NCBI RefSeq assembly: GCF_022808935.1
Contig: NZ_JAKZFR010000001.1
Span: 124,001-188,000 of the forward strand
Source: Geothrix sp. SG200
GTDB taxonomy: Bacteria; Acidobacteriota; Holophagae; Holophagales; Holophagaceae
Direction of reading: 5' to 3'
DNA length: 64,000 nt
The notes beneath the pieces are model-generated. The model saw nothing but the letters and a program-made list of their open reading frames with translations, was not told where the DNA came from and searched no databases. Below are positions 10,065 to 22,408 of the stretch, one piece after another. Positions within the stretch are counted from its first letter, which is position 1. Every line of letters begins with the position of its first letter. Made by a program: the position numbers and the translations under genes.

Positions 10065-11792
10065 ATGCCCATGACCAACCCTCTCCGCTCCTCCGCTGTC
10101 GTCCGCGCCTTCCTCGTGGCCGGCGGCCTCGCCGCGGCCTGGCTGCCCTCGCGGGCCCAGGCTCCGATGCCGGCTCCAGGGCAGGCTCCGGCGGCCGTCC
10201 CCGGCACCTTCGCCGAGAACCCCATCGTCTACTTCGTGATGACAGACCGCTTCGTCAACGGCGATCCTTCCAATGACCACGCCTACGGCCGCCAGCGGGA
10301 GATGAATCCCAAGGACGACGTGGGCACCTGGCACGGGGGCGACTTCAAGGGCCTCACCCAGAAGCTCAAGAAGGGCTGGTTCAAGGAGCTGGGCGTGAAC
10401 GCCCTCTGGATCACCGCGCCGTACGAGCAGATCCACGGCTGGGTGCAGGGCGGCCAGCGGGAGTTCAAGCACTACGGCTACCACGGCTACTGGGCCTTGG
10501 ACTACACGGTGATCGACCAGAACCTGGGCACGGCGGCAGACCTCCGCGACCTGGTGGACACGGCCCACGCCCAGGGCATCCGCGTGCTCTTCGACGTGGT
10601 GATGAACCACCCCGGCTACCTCGACCTCCAGACCGCCAAGGACCTGAAGGTGGATGTCCTGTGGGACGGCTGGGAGAAGGATCCCAACCTGCTGCGGAAC
10701 TACCACAACTACATCGACTACAACTCCTTCAAGTTCGGCGACTGGTGGGGCCGGCCCTGGGTGCGCGCCGGGCTGCCTGGCTACATCGACGGCGGCCGCA
10801 ACGACCTCACCATGCAGCTGGCCTTCCTGCCCGACTTCCGCACGGAGAGCCCCGAGGCCGTGAAGCTCCCGAAGTTCCTGAAGGAGAAGGGGGACACGAA
10901 GGCGGTGGACCTCCCCAGCACCACCGTGCGCGGCTACCTCATCAAGTGGCTCACGGACTGGGTGCGCGAGTACGGCGTCGACGGCTTCCGCTGCGACACC
11001 GTGAAGCATGTGGAGCCCGAGGCCTGGGCCGCCCTCAAGGCCGAGGCCGTGAAGGCCCTGGCGGAGTTCAAGGCCAAGAACCCCACCCGCAAGATCGACG
11101 ACGCCCCCTTCTGGATGGTGGGCGAGTACTGGGGCGCCGGGCCCGAGAAGCACAAGCTGACGGGCTTCGGCTTCGACGCCATGATCAACTTCGACTTCCA
11201 GCAGGAGGACGGCGCCTTCGCCAGGCCCGAGAAGCTCTTCCGGGGCTATGCCCAGGCCCAGGCTGGCAAGCCCGTCCACATGCTGAACTACCTCTCGTCC
11301 CACGATACGGAGCTCTTCGACCGCACGCGGCTCATCGAGGGGGGCACGGCTCTCCTGCTGGCGCCTGGTGGCGTGCAGATCTTCTACGGCGACGAGACCG
11401 CCCGGCCCGAGGGGCCCATGCCCCGCACGGACAAGCAGCAAGCCACGCGCTCGGACATGAACTGGGGCCACGAGAACGCCAAGGTGCTGGCCCACTGGCG
11501 CAAGCTGGGCACCTTCAGGGCCCGTCACCGGGCCCTGGCTACCGGCGAGCACAAGCAGCTGGGAGATGCGCCCTACACCTTCAGCCGCGTCGAAACGACC
11601 AGCGGCGACCGCGTGGTGGTGGCCCTGGGCGCCAAGGGCGCGGTGAGCCTGTCCGTGGCCGGCGTGTTCCAGGCCGGCGAGACCCTGCAGGACGCCTACA
11701 CCGGACGCACGGCCACGGTGGCGGCCGGAAAGGTCGCGCTGGAGGCCGACGGCGTCGTTCTGCTGGAGCGGGTGCAGGGCGAGGCCCATTGA
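10065..11792 (+). CDS. Secreted MalS-like alpha-amylase (GH13)
   Basis: A periplasmic or secreted alpha-amylase of about 575 residues. The chosen ATG (10065; a second lies at 10071) follows the hairpin; the longer form from 10002 would translate through that hairpin and is rejected. The signal peptide contains AFLVAGGLAAAW. The opening YFVMTDRFVNGDPSND resembles MalS/GH13_19 enzymes. GH13 regions: VLFDVVMNHP (I), GVDGFRCDTVKH with the nucleophile Asp (II), MVGEYWG with Glu (III) and LSSHDTELF (IV). E. coli MalS (676) is longer. It would cut dextrins before uptake by MalEFGK. Exact cut pattern is unknown. Confidence 0.85.
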   Translation: MPMTNPLRSSAVVRAFLVAGGLAAAWLPSRAQAPMPAPGQAPAAVPGTFAENPIVYFVMTDRFVNGDPSNDHAYGRQREMNPKDDVGTWHGGDFKGLTQKLKKGWFKELGVNALWITAPYEQIHGWVQGGQREFKHYGYHGYWALDYTVIDQNLGTAADLRDLVDTAHAQGIRVLFDVVMNHPGYLDLQTAKDLKVDVLWDGWEKDPNLLRNYHNYIDYNSFKFGDWWGRPWVRAGLPGYIDGGRNDLTMQLAFLPDFRTESPEAVKLPKFLKEKGDTKAVDLPSTTVRGYLIKWLTDWVREYGVDGFRCDTVKHVEPEAWAALKAEAVKALAEFKAKNPTRKIDDAPFWMVGEYWGAGPEKHKLTGFGFDAMINFDFQQEDGAFARPEKLFRGYAQAQAGKPVHMLNYLSSHDTELFDRTRLIEGGTALLLAPGGVQIFYGDETARPEGPMPRTDKQQATRSDMNWGHENAKVLAHWRKLGTFRARHRALATGEHKQLGDAPYTFSRVETTSGDRVVVALGAKGAVSLSVAGVFQAGETLQDAYTGRTATVAAGKVALEADGVVLLERVQGEAH

Positions 11793-11863
11793 ATTTGACC
11801 TTCGCGCCGTTCGGCATGAATGGCGCGCTAAACATCGCACAAACCGGGAACGAAGGAGCCTGC

Positions 11864-13516
11864 ATGACCACCAAGAAGCTGCCCCGGGTCGCGTACTTCT
11901 GCATGGAGTACGCCCTCGAGAGCTCGTTCAAGATCTACTCCGGCGGCCTGGGCATCCTCGCCGGCGACTACCTGAAGGGCGTGAAGGACCACGGCTATCC
12001 CATGGTGGGCATCGGCATCCGCTGGAAGCAGGGCTACGGCGAGCAGATGGTGGATCCCGCGACGGGCCGCGTGTATGACGCCTACAAGAACGCCAGCCAC
12101 GAGTTCCTGGAGGACACCGGCGTCACCGTCGAGGTGGAGATCAAGGCCCGGCCCGTGAAGATCAAGGTCTGGCGGGTGAACAGCTATGGCGTGGATTCCC
12201 TCTACCTTCTGGACACCGACATCGAGGAGAACGACGGCGAGGCGCGCTGGATCACGGGCCAGCTCTACGGCTGGTTCGGCGAGGAGCGGGTGGCCCAGGA
12301 GATGGTGCTGGGCATCGGCGGTGTTCGCGCTCTCCAGGCCCTCCGCATCAAGCCAGATGTCTACCACTTCAACGAAGGCCACGCCCTGTTCGCGGGCTTC
12401 GAGCTGATCCACCAGCGCATGGCGAAGGGCGCCACCTTCGAGGCCGCCTGGGCGAAGACCCGCGAGGAGGTCGTCTTCACCACCCACACGCCCATCGTCC
12501 AGGGGAACGAGTCCCATCCCATCGACCGCTTCCTGTACATGGGCGCCAACCTCGGGATGACGAAGGCCCAGCTCAAGCAGCTCGGCGGCAGCCCCTTCAA
12601 CATGACGGTGGGGGCGCTGCGCCTGTCGCGCATCTCCAACGCCGTGGCCGACCTGCACCGCGTCACCTCCAACCAGATGTGGAAGCACATCGAGGGGCGC
12701 AGCGAGATCATCGGCATCACCAACGCCATCCACCGCCCCACCTGGGTGGACCATCGGATGCTGGAGCTTGGGGCTGGCTACGACGGCACGAAGAAGGCCA
12801 AGGACGCGCTCTGGAAGACGCACCTGGACAACAAGAAGAAGCTCATCGCCTTCGTGGAGGCCCGCACGGGCGTGAAGCTCGATGCGGAGAAGCTGCTCAT
12901 CGGCTTCTCCCGCCGCGCCGCGCCCTACAAGCGCTCGAACTTCATCTTCACCGACCGCAAGTTCATCGAACCCCTGCTCAAGAGCGGCCGCCTCCAGATC
13001 GTCTTCTCCGGCAAGGCTCATCCCCTGGACGACAACGGGAAGCGCATCGTCGAGAACATCCTGGAGATGACCCGGAAATACCCCGGCAGCGTCGTGTTCC
13101 TGGAGAACTACGACATGGAGATCGGCCGCATGCTCACCCGCGGCTCCGACGTGTGGCTCAACAACCCGCGCCGGCCCAAAGAGGCCTCGGGCACCTCCGG
13201 CATGAAGGCCGCCATGAACGGGGTCCTGAACCTGTCGATCCTGGACGGATGGTGGCCCGAGGCCTGCGAACACGGGGTGAACGGCTGGCAGTTCGGCGAC
13301 GGGTTCGAGAGCGAGGACGAGGCGGTGCTGGACAAGCACGACTTCAAGGCCTTCAAGAAGGTGCTGGCCGACGAGGTGCTGCCCGCCTACTACGATCGCC
13401 ACGACGCCTGGGTGGAGATGATGGCCGCCTCGATCCGGAGCACCCGTGACGCCTTCGGCGTCGAACGCATGCTCGATGAGTACTACAGCCGGATGTACAA
13501 GCGGGCCACCCGCTAG
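11864..13516 (+). CDS. glgP: Short-form alpha-glucan phosphorylase (GT35)
   Basis: A cytoplasmic, PLP-dependent enzyme that would release glucose-1-phosphate from maltodextrin or glycogen. It has 550 residues, much shorter than E. coli GlgP/MalP (about 800), matching the short phosphorylase subgroup. The PLP-lysine region is clear: KEASGTSGMKAAMNG, with Lys equivalent to the Schiff-base Lys of muscle phosphorylase. Early motifs YFCMEYALES and SGGLGILAGDYLK and the nucleotide-like FSGKAHP also fit. GGAG lies 6 bp upstream of the ATG. It links imported dextrins to central metabolism without spending ATP on the phosphorylated residue. Confidence 0.9.
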   Translation: MTTKKLPRVAYFCMEYALESSFKIYSGGLGILAGDYLKGVKDHGYPMVGIGIRWKQGYGEQMVDPATGRVYDAYKNASHEFLEDTGVTVEVEIKARPVKIKVWRVNSYGVDSLYLLDTDIEENDGEARWITGQLYGWFGEERVAQEMVLGIGGVRALQALRIKPDVYHFNEGHALFAGFELIHQRMAKGATFEAAWAKTREEVVFTTHTPIVQGNESHPIDRFLYMGANLGMTKAQLKQLGGSPFNMTVGALRLSRISNAVADLHRVTSNQMWKHIEGRSEIIGITNAIHRPTWVDHRMLELGAGYDGTKKAKDALWKTHLDNKKKLIAFVEARTGVKLDAEKLLIGFSRRAAPYKRSNFIFTDRKFIEPLLKSGRLQIVFSGKAHPLDDNGKRIVENILEMTRKYPGSVVFLENYDMEIGRMLTRGSDVWLNNPRRPKEASGTSGMKAAMNGVLNLSILDGWWPEACEHGVNGWQFGDGFESEDEAVLDKHDFKAFKKVLADEVLPAYYDRHDAWVEMMAASIRSTRDAFGVERMLDEYYSRMYKRATR

Positions 13517-13535
13517 CTCCTCCGCAGGAGGTCCC

Positions 13536-15797
13536 ATGTCCCGAACTGCCCTGTCTCTCCTGACCGCCAGCCTGGTCCTCATGCTCGCTTGCGGGGGTGG
13601 AGGCGGTGGGGGCGGTGGCACGGGCCCCTCCAACCCCAGCGCCTCCGCCTTGGATGCGGATCCGAACGCCACGCCGGCCCCTGACGCCAGCTACTACAAG
13701 GTGCCCAGCACCGCCCTCGGCCCCGTCTTCGGCGCCGGGACCGTGACCTTCTCCTACTGGAACCCCAACGCGGCGAGCGTGAGCCTCTCCCTCTACGCCC
13801 ACTGGAACGACGCCCTGAACGCCCCTGCGGCGACCGTGGCCATGACCCGTGGGTCCGGCGGCGTCTGGAGCACCGGAGCCATCGCACTTCCCGCTCAGAG
13901 CCTCTACGTCTTCAAGGTGGGCAGCGAGTACGTGCTGGACCCCTACGCCAAGTCCATGGCCCAGTGGGTGCGTACGCCCAGCGCCTCCATCCCCGGCGAC
14001 AGCATCGGGAAGGGCGCGATCGTCGATCCCACCCCGATCGGTCCGGATGGTGGCTGGACGCCCTATGCGGGCGCCTCCTACTACTTCGACGGATCCGCCA
14101 TGAGGGGGCCGGATGGCGCCAGCGCCCCCTACGCCTACGCCTCGAACCGGGACGCCATCATCTACGAGGCCGGCGTGCGCGACCTCACGGTGGACCCGAA
14201 CCTCAGCGGCTTCGCGGCAGGGCATACCTGGGGCACCTTCAAGGGGTTGGTGGACCTGCTGCCGCATATCCAGAGACTGGGCGTCACCCACGTGCAGCTG
14301 CTCTGCCCGCTGGAGAACTACACCTACGACCAGACGAAGATCGGCACCCGGGAGCTGGACCTCGCCAAGACCTCCGGCGCCAACTACAACTGGGGCTACG
14401 ATCCGCAGAACTACTTCACCCCCACGGGCATGTACTCGGCCGCCCCGAACGATCCCGCGGCCCGCATCAACGAGCTGAAGACCCTGGTCAACGAGATCCA
14501 CAAGCAGGGCATGGGCGTCATCCTGGACGTGGTCTACAACCACACGGTCAACAACGCCGTGCTGGGCGATACCGGCATCCAGGGCTACTTCTACCGCAGC
14601 ACCAGCCGCAACGGGGCCGGCAGCCAGGACGTGCGCTCCGAGGCCAAGATGGCGCGGAAGCTCATCGTGGACTCGGTCGCCTACTGGGTGCGGGAGTACA
14701 AGGTGGACGGGTTCCGCTTCGACCTCATGGGGGTGCTGGACACCCAGACGGTGAAGGCCGCCTACGCCGCGGCCACCTCCTACAACCCGAAGGCCCTCTT
14801 CATCGGGGAGGGCTGGAACGGCTTCTACAGCGGGCCGGCCACGGATTACAACGGCGACGCCACCGCGGGGGCGGACCAGGGGAACTCCGCCCAGTTCCTC
14901 GGCCGGAACGTCGCCATGTTCTCCGACAGCTACCGTCAGGTGTTCAAGAACGGCTATCCCAACGACGGCCAGCCCGCCTACCTCACGGGCGTCTCCCAGT
15001 CGGTGGCCGCCCTGTTCTCCAACATCGCCGGCGTGCCCACCAACACCAGCCCCGCCTTCGCGCCCGGCTCCACGAACAACGTGGCCAGCTACCTCACCTG
15101 CCACGACAACCTCTGCCTCTACGACGTGCTGGCCATGGCCACCGCCTCGCCCAAAACCGCCGCGGGCGACGCCGTCCTGCTCAAACGGGCCCGGGTAGGC
15201 TATGCCGCGCTGCTCACCTCCCAGGGGCTCGCGTTCATCCACGCCGGGGACGAGATGTTCCGGACGAAGGAGACCACGGGGCTGTACGCCAACACCAGGT
15301 CGAACGGCGGCCGCTACTTCGTGGACAACTCGTACAACGCCTCCGACGCCATCAACCTGGTGGCCTGGTCCCGGGTGTACACGAACGGCAATCCCCTGGC
15401 CGGCGGTTTCACCAACTACGATACGACCCAGAACGGCACCCAGCTCTACCGCTACGTCCAGGGCCTCATCGTCCTGAGAAAAAGCACCAACGCCTTCCGC
15501 CTGCCCGACGCCGTGCGTTCCGCGAACCTGACCAGCCTTCCGGCCGGCGCCGGTACCAGCGCCCTGGCCTTCGGCTACAAGGCCGTGTCCTCGGACGGCA
15601 CCGGCACCTGGTACGTCTTCCACAATGCCGACACCACCGCGAAGACCTTCTCGGCGGACATCGACCTCACCACGGCCACCCTGGTCGCCGATGGCGCGAC
15701 CGCCGGCACCGCGGCGATCTCCACGCCCACCGGCGTGGCCGTCAGCGGCACCACGGTGACGTTGGATCCGCTGACCTCGGCCATCTTCAGGAAATAG
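13536..15797 (+). CDS. pulA: Type I pullulanase, lipoprotein
   Basis: A debranching enzyme that would cut alpha-1,6 links in pullulan, amylopectin or glycogen. It has 753 residues with a lipoprotein signal (lipobox LMLAC, Cys 19) followed by a run of nine Gly as a flexible tether. An N-terminal CBM48-like domain (about 55-150) precedes the barrel. The type I pullulanase signature YNWGYDP is present, then DVVYNHT (I), VDGFRFDLMG with nucleophile Asp (II), FIGEGWNG with Glu (III) and TCHDN (IV). The start is preceded by AGGAGG, which can pair with CCTCC just upstream. It ends 8 bp from the converging epimerase gene. A free PUD-like protein encoded nearby may supply the binding module this protein lacks. 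Confidence 0.9.
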   Translation: MSRTALSLLTASLVLMLACGGGGGGGGGTGPSNPSASALDADPNATPAPDASYYKVPSTALGPVFGAGTVTFSYWNPNAASVSLSLYAHWNDALNAPAATVAMTRGSGGVWSTGAIALPAQSLYVFKVGSEYVLDPYAKSMAQWVRTPSASIPGDSIGKGAIVDPTPIGPDGGWTPYAGASYYFDGSAMRGPDGASAPYAYASNRDAIIYEAGVRDLTVDPNLSGFAAGHTWGTFKGLVDLLPHIQRLGVTHVQLLCPLENYTYDQTKIGTRELDLAKTSGANYNWGYDPQNYFTPTGMYSAAPNDPAARINELKTLVNEIHKQGMGVILDVVYNHTVNNAVLGDTGIQGYFYRSTSRNGAGSQDVRSEAKMARKLIVDSVAYWVREYKVDGFRFDLMGVLDTQTVKAAYAAATSYNPKALFIGEGWNGFYSGPATDYNGDATAGADQGNSAQFLGRNVAMFSDSYRQVFKNGYPNDGQPAYLTGVSQSVAALFSNIAGVPTNTSPAFAPGSTNNVASYLTCHDNLCLYDVLAMATASPKTAAGDAVLLKRARVGYAALLTSQGLAFIHAGDEMFRTKETTGLYANTRSNGGRYFVDNSYNASDAINLVAWSRVYTNGNPLAGGFTNYDTTQNGTQLYRYVQGLIVLRKSTNAFRLPDAVRSANLTSLPAGAGTSALAFGYKAVSSDGTGTWYVFHNADTTAKTFSADIDLTTATLVADGATAGTAAISTPTGVAVSGTTVTLDPLTSAIFRK

Positions 15798-15805
15798 TCA
15801 GGGGA

Positions 15806-17302
15806 CTACTTCAATCCGATGAAGGTGGCCTCCACTCTCCGGTGGCCCGGAAAGCCGGGCAGGGAACGGCTGGTGCGCTTCGCGAGTCGCCCGTCGAAGA
15901 CGTAGGGCCGCAGGACCGCCTTCGGATCCTTGGGGGCGAAGTAGAGCACTGCAGGTTGGTGGTGGAGGGCCTGGGCGGTGAGGTAGCCCACCAGGGCGTG
16001 CTCGGCGGAGTGGTAGCCGCTCTTCCACTGGTGGATCTTGGGGCCCTCCCAGGGCTCGAAATCAGGCCCACCAGCGCCGCCCCAGACCTCGTGGTTCAGG
16101 GGGTCCACCATGCGCGTGAACCAGAAGGCGGTGGTGCGAGGCAGGGGGGCGGCCTGCGCAGGGTCGCGCAATGCCAGGGTCTCGGCCAGCTGGTCCAGCT
16201 CGGCGTAGATCCACCATTCCTTGCCCGGGTCCACGCTGCCGTCGCGGCCGAGGCGCGAGCCCCAGGTCCCGGAGTCCGGCAGGTAGGCCTGCTTCAGCAC
16301 GGCCTTCGCGCCAGTGGTGGCGAGGTCCGCCAGCGCCCGGTCACCCGTGAGCCGACCGATGCGCTCCAGCATCCAGTAGGCCTTGGCCGTGTGGCCGAAG
16401 TCCGTGTGGCGGGAGCCCAGCCGCTTCTGGGCTGGGTCGTGGATCGTGCCCCAGAACAGGTGCCGGTCGGCCTCGTGGTAGTCCTTCACCATCACCTCTG
16501 CCAGGCGCTTCAGGTCGGCGGTCCAGGCCTGGCGCTCCTTGGCGGGCAGAAGGGGCGTCATGAGCAGGAGGTAGGCGTTCACCTGGTCCAGCTGGGCCAC
16601 CAGCTCCTGGCGGAGCTGGCTCTTGTCCGCGTCCTCCTTCACCACCCAGCGGAGGGCCTGCCAGTCGGGATTCCAGTACTGGGTGAAGATGTGTGCCTTC
16701 AGGCGCCGGATGTCCGCCAGCACCGCCTCGTCGCGGGTGAGGTACCAGTACATCGCCATGCCCAGCTCCGCATAGGCCAGGTCCTGGCTGGTGCGGGCCA
16801 GCACCTCGGGCTTCGGCTCGCCCTTCTCGAACCAGGAGACGGCGCTGCCGGTGGCGGGATCCAGCGCCTTGGACCGGATGAAGGTCACGCCATCCCGGGC
16901 CAGCTCGAGCATCTTGGGATCGCCGGTCAGGTGGTAGGCCACACCATAGAAGTAAGTCTGGCGGGACTTCATGCGGACGTACTCGCGGCCGAATTCGGCC
17001 CGGATCCAGCCTGGCGCGTCCGCCAGCTCGGCGGGCGGCTTGGCCAAGTCCACGGCCTTGCCGTCGTTGCCCCGGAAGGTGGGGAAGTCGCCCCGGGGCG
17101 AGCCCCAGGCGTCGGGAATGTTCCAGAAGGGCAGCAGGTCCTCGCGGAAGTGCCGCAGCCAGCGTTCGCCCGTGGGCAGCTCGGCCGGGACCTGAGCTAG
17201 GACCTGGGCCTGGGCCCGGGGCCCCGGGGCCAGCTGCGCCCGGGCCGGGAGCCCGGGGGCGAGGAGCAGGAGGCTCGCGAACAGCACGAGGGGCTTGGAC
17301 AT
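15806..17302 (-). CDS. Exported AGE-family (N-acylglucosamine 2-epimerase-like) protein
   Basis: A predicted exported alpha/alpha-barrel protein of 498 residues with signal peptide (LVLFASLLLLAPGLPARA). Aromatic and His-rich motifs such as SRHTDFGHTAKAYWML and EWWIYAELDQL match the AGE/cellobiose 2-epimerase superfamily, whose members isomerise or epimerise mannose, glucose, GlcNAc or beta-mannosides. Family members are usually cytoplasmic and about 400 residues, so export and extra length are unusual. It is the last gene of the edd-eda-gap run (61 bp after gap). A role in converting sugars for the ED pathway is inferred, but substrate cannot be assigned; a glycosidase-like function is also possible. 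Confidence 0.62.
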   Translation of the reverse strand: MSKPLVLFASLLLLAPGLPARAQLAPGPRAQAQVLAQVPAELPTGERWLRHFREDLLPFWNIPDAWGSPRGDFPTFRGNDGKAVDLAKPPAELADAPGWIRAEFGREYVRMKSRQTYFYGVAYHLTGDPKMLELARDGVTFIRSKALDPATGSAVSWFEKGEPKPEVLARTSQDLAYAELGMAMYWYLTRDEAVLADIRRLKAHIFTQYWNPDWQALRWVVKEDADKSQLRQELVAQLDQVNAYLLLMTPLLPAKERQAWTADLKRLAEVMVKDYHEADRHLFWGTIHDPAQKRLGSRHTDFGHTAKAYWMLERIGRLTGDRALADLATTGAKAVLKQAYLPDSGTWGSRLGRDGSVDPGKEWWIYAELDQLAETLALRDPAQAAPLPRTTAFWFTRMVDPLNHEVWGGAGGPDFEPWEGPKIHQWKSGYHSAEHALVGYLTAQALHHQPAVLYFAPKDPKAVLRPYVFDGRLAKRTSRSLPGFPGHRRVEATFIGLK

Positions 17303-17363
17303 GGGAACTCCGCCGGGGAAACCGGACCAGGATACCGGCGATCCGGAGGCCCGGACCCCGCGC

Positions 17364-20838
<3,475 letters not shown>

Positions 20839-20877
20839 GGGGAGGTTCCTTCCCGGAGTCCCGGTGGGTCGGGTGCC

Positions 20878-20892
20878 TGTAACATTATTACT
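20878..20892. promoter_or_regulatory. HexR-like operator 1 (edd/zwf spacer)
   Basis: The dyad GTAA-CATTA-TTAC inside TGTAACATTATTACT has 4-bp arms and a 5-bp AT-rich centre. This geometry matches the known gammaproteobacterial HexR consensus (TGTAAT..ATTACA type). A hexR-like gene lies two genes downstream. Assignment is by pattern and context only. Confidence 0.55.
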
Positions 20893-20895
20893 ATT

Positions 20896-20909
20896 TGTAA
20901 GCGCTTGCA
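20896..20909. promoter_or_regulatory. LacI-family-like palindrome (cre-like)
   Basis: TGTAAGCGCTTGCA is a 14-bp palindrome apart from one symmetric mismatch pair, with the central AAGCGCTT typical of LacI/GalR-family and cre-type operators. It sits between the two HexR-like sites. No LacI-family regulator is encoded in the window, so the cognate protein is unknown. Confidence 0.5.
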
Positions 20910-20920
20910 TGAAAAAAAGT

Positions 20921-20935
20921 CGTAGTATTTCTACA
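20921..20935. promoter_or_regulatory. HexR-like operator 2 (proximal to zwf)
   Basis: The dyad GTAG-TATTT-CTAC, followed by A, has the same 4-5-4 spacing as operator 1 and lies 13 bp upstream of the zwf start. In HexR regulons KDPG releases the repressor from such sites; that behaviour is inferred here. Confidence 0.55.
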
Positions 20936-20947
20936 TCCGGAGATCCC

Positions 20948-22408
20948 ATGAGAACCCTGCCTGATTTCGACATGGTGCTGTTCGGCGGGACCGGCGACCT
21001 GGCCATGCGCAAGCTGCTGCCCGCGCTCTACCAGCAGGTGAAGGCGGGCACCGTGAGCCCGGGCTCCCGCATTCTCGCCGCGGCACGCCGGTCGCTCACG
21101 CGGGAGGCCTTCCTGGAGCTGGCTGAGACCAGCTGCAAGCCCTTCCTGGGCGCGGACTACGACGCTGCCACCTGGGCCGCCTTCGCGGAGCGCATCAGCT
21201 ACTTCCCCATGGACGTCCAGTCCGAGGACAGCTACGGGCCGCTGGGCGCCGCGCTGGGCCAGCATCCCGACCGCATCCGCGTCTTCTACTACTCCACCTC
21301 GCCGGACTTCTTCGCGGCCATCTCCGCCCACCTGGGCGGCGCGGGCCTCATCTCGCCGCACTCCCGCGTGGTGGTGGAGAAGCCCCTGGGCCACGACCTG
21401 GAGTCCTCCCGCGAGATCAACGATGCCGTGGGCCGGCACTTCACCGAGCGCCAGATCTTCCGCATCGACCACTACCTGGGCAAGGAGCCAGTCCAGAACC
21501 TGCTGGCCCTGCGCTTCGCCAACGTGCTCTTCGAGCCGCTCTGGCGGCGGGAGTGGGTGCAGGACGTGCAGATCACCGTGGCCGAGCAGCTGGGCGTGGA
21601 GGGCCGGGGCGACTTCTACGAGGGCACCGGCGCCCTGCGCGACATGCTGCAGAACCACCTGCTCCAGCTCCTCTGCATCGTGGCCATGGAGCCGCCCACG
21701 GCCAGCGATCCCGACGCGGTGCGCGACGAGAAGCTCAAGGTGCTGCGCTCCCTCCGGGCCTTCACGCCCCAGGAAGTGGCCGCCAAGACCGTGCGCGGCC
21801 AGTACAAGGCCGGCGCCGTGGCGGGGCGGCCCGTCGCCGGCTACGTGGAGGAGCCGGGCGTGGCTCCGGAGAGCCGCACCGAGACCTTCGTGGCCGTGAA
21901 GGCGGAGATCGACACCTGGCGCTGGGCCGGGGTGCCCTTCTTCCTCCGCACCGGCAAGCGCATGCCCGAGAAGCTGGCGGAGATCGTCATCAACTTCCGC
22001 CAGGTGCCCCACTTCATCTTCGGCGAGGCCTCCCACGGCACCCGGGCCAATCGCCTCGTCATCCGCATGCAGCCGGACGAGAGCATGCGCCTCTACCTGG
22101 TGGCCAAGCAGCCCGGCGACGCCATGGCCCTCCATCCCGTGAACCTCAACCTCGATTTCGCCGAGTCCTTCCGCGCGCGTCGCCTGGAGGCCTACGAGCG
22201 GCTGCTGCTGGACGCCATCCGCGGGCGGCTCACGCTCTTCGTGCGCCGGGACGAGCAGGAGGCGGCCTGGCGCTGGGTGGAGCCCATCCTCGACAGCTGG
22301 GCCGCCAGCGAGGACCGGCCCAAGTCCTACACCGCCGGGAGCTGGGGCCCCGCGGCCTCCAGCGCCCTGCTGTCGCGGGATGGCCTGGCCTGGTCCGAGG
22401 AGGACTAG
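20948..22408 (+). CDS. zwf: Glucose-6-phosphate 1-dehydrogenase
   Basis: Oxidises glucose-6-phosphate to 6-phosphogluconolactone with NAD(P), the entry to the ED and pentose phosphate pathways. It has 486 residues, standard size. The N-terminal nucleotide-binding motif is [16 protein letters not shown], the substrate-binding and catalytic region is [13 protein letters not shown], and VEKPLGHD is conserved. The ATG at 20948 is chosen because the frame upstream runs through the operator region. Pgl follows with no gap. HexR-like sites lie directly upstream, so it should be induced together with edd. Confidence 0.97.
   Translation: MRTLPDFDMVLFGGTGDLAMRKLLPALYQQVKAGTVSPGSRILAAARRSLTREAFLELAETSCKPFLGADYDAATWAAFAERISYFPMDVQSEDSYGPLGAALGQHPDRIRVFYYSTSPDFFAAISAHLGGAGLISPHSRVVVEKPLGHDLESSREINDAVGRHFTERQIFRIDHYLGKEPVQNLLALRFANVLFEPLWRREWVQDVQITVAEQLGVEGRGDFYEGTGALRDMLQNHLLQLLCIVAMEPPTASDPDAVRDEKLKVLRSLRAFTPQEVAAKTVRGQYKAGAVAGRPVAGYVEEPGVAPESRTETFVAVKAEIDTWRWAGVPFFLRTGKRMPEKLAEIVINFRQVPHFIFGEASHGTRANRLVIRMQPDESMRLYLVAKQPGDAMALHPVNLNLDFAESFRARRLEAYERLLLDAIRGRLTLFVRRDEQEAAWRWVEPILDSWAASEDRPKSYTAGSWGPAASSALLSRDGLAWSEED

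Noticed and set aside
13964-17200. Very long plus-strand open frame overlapping pullulanase and the antisense of the AGE gene
   Set aside because: It is low-complexity Arg/Pro/Gly-rich sequence typical of wrong frames in GC-rich DNA and overlaps two well-supported genes.
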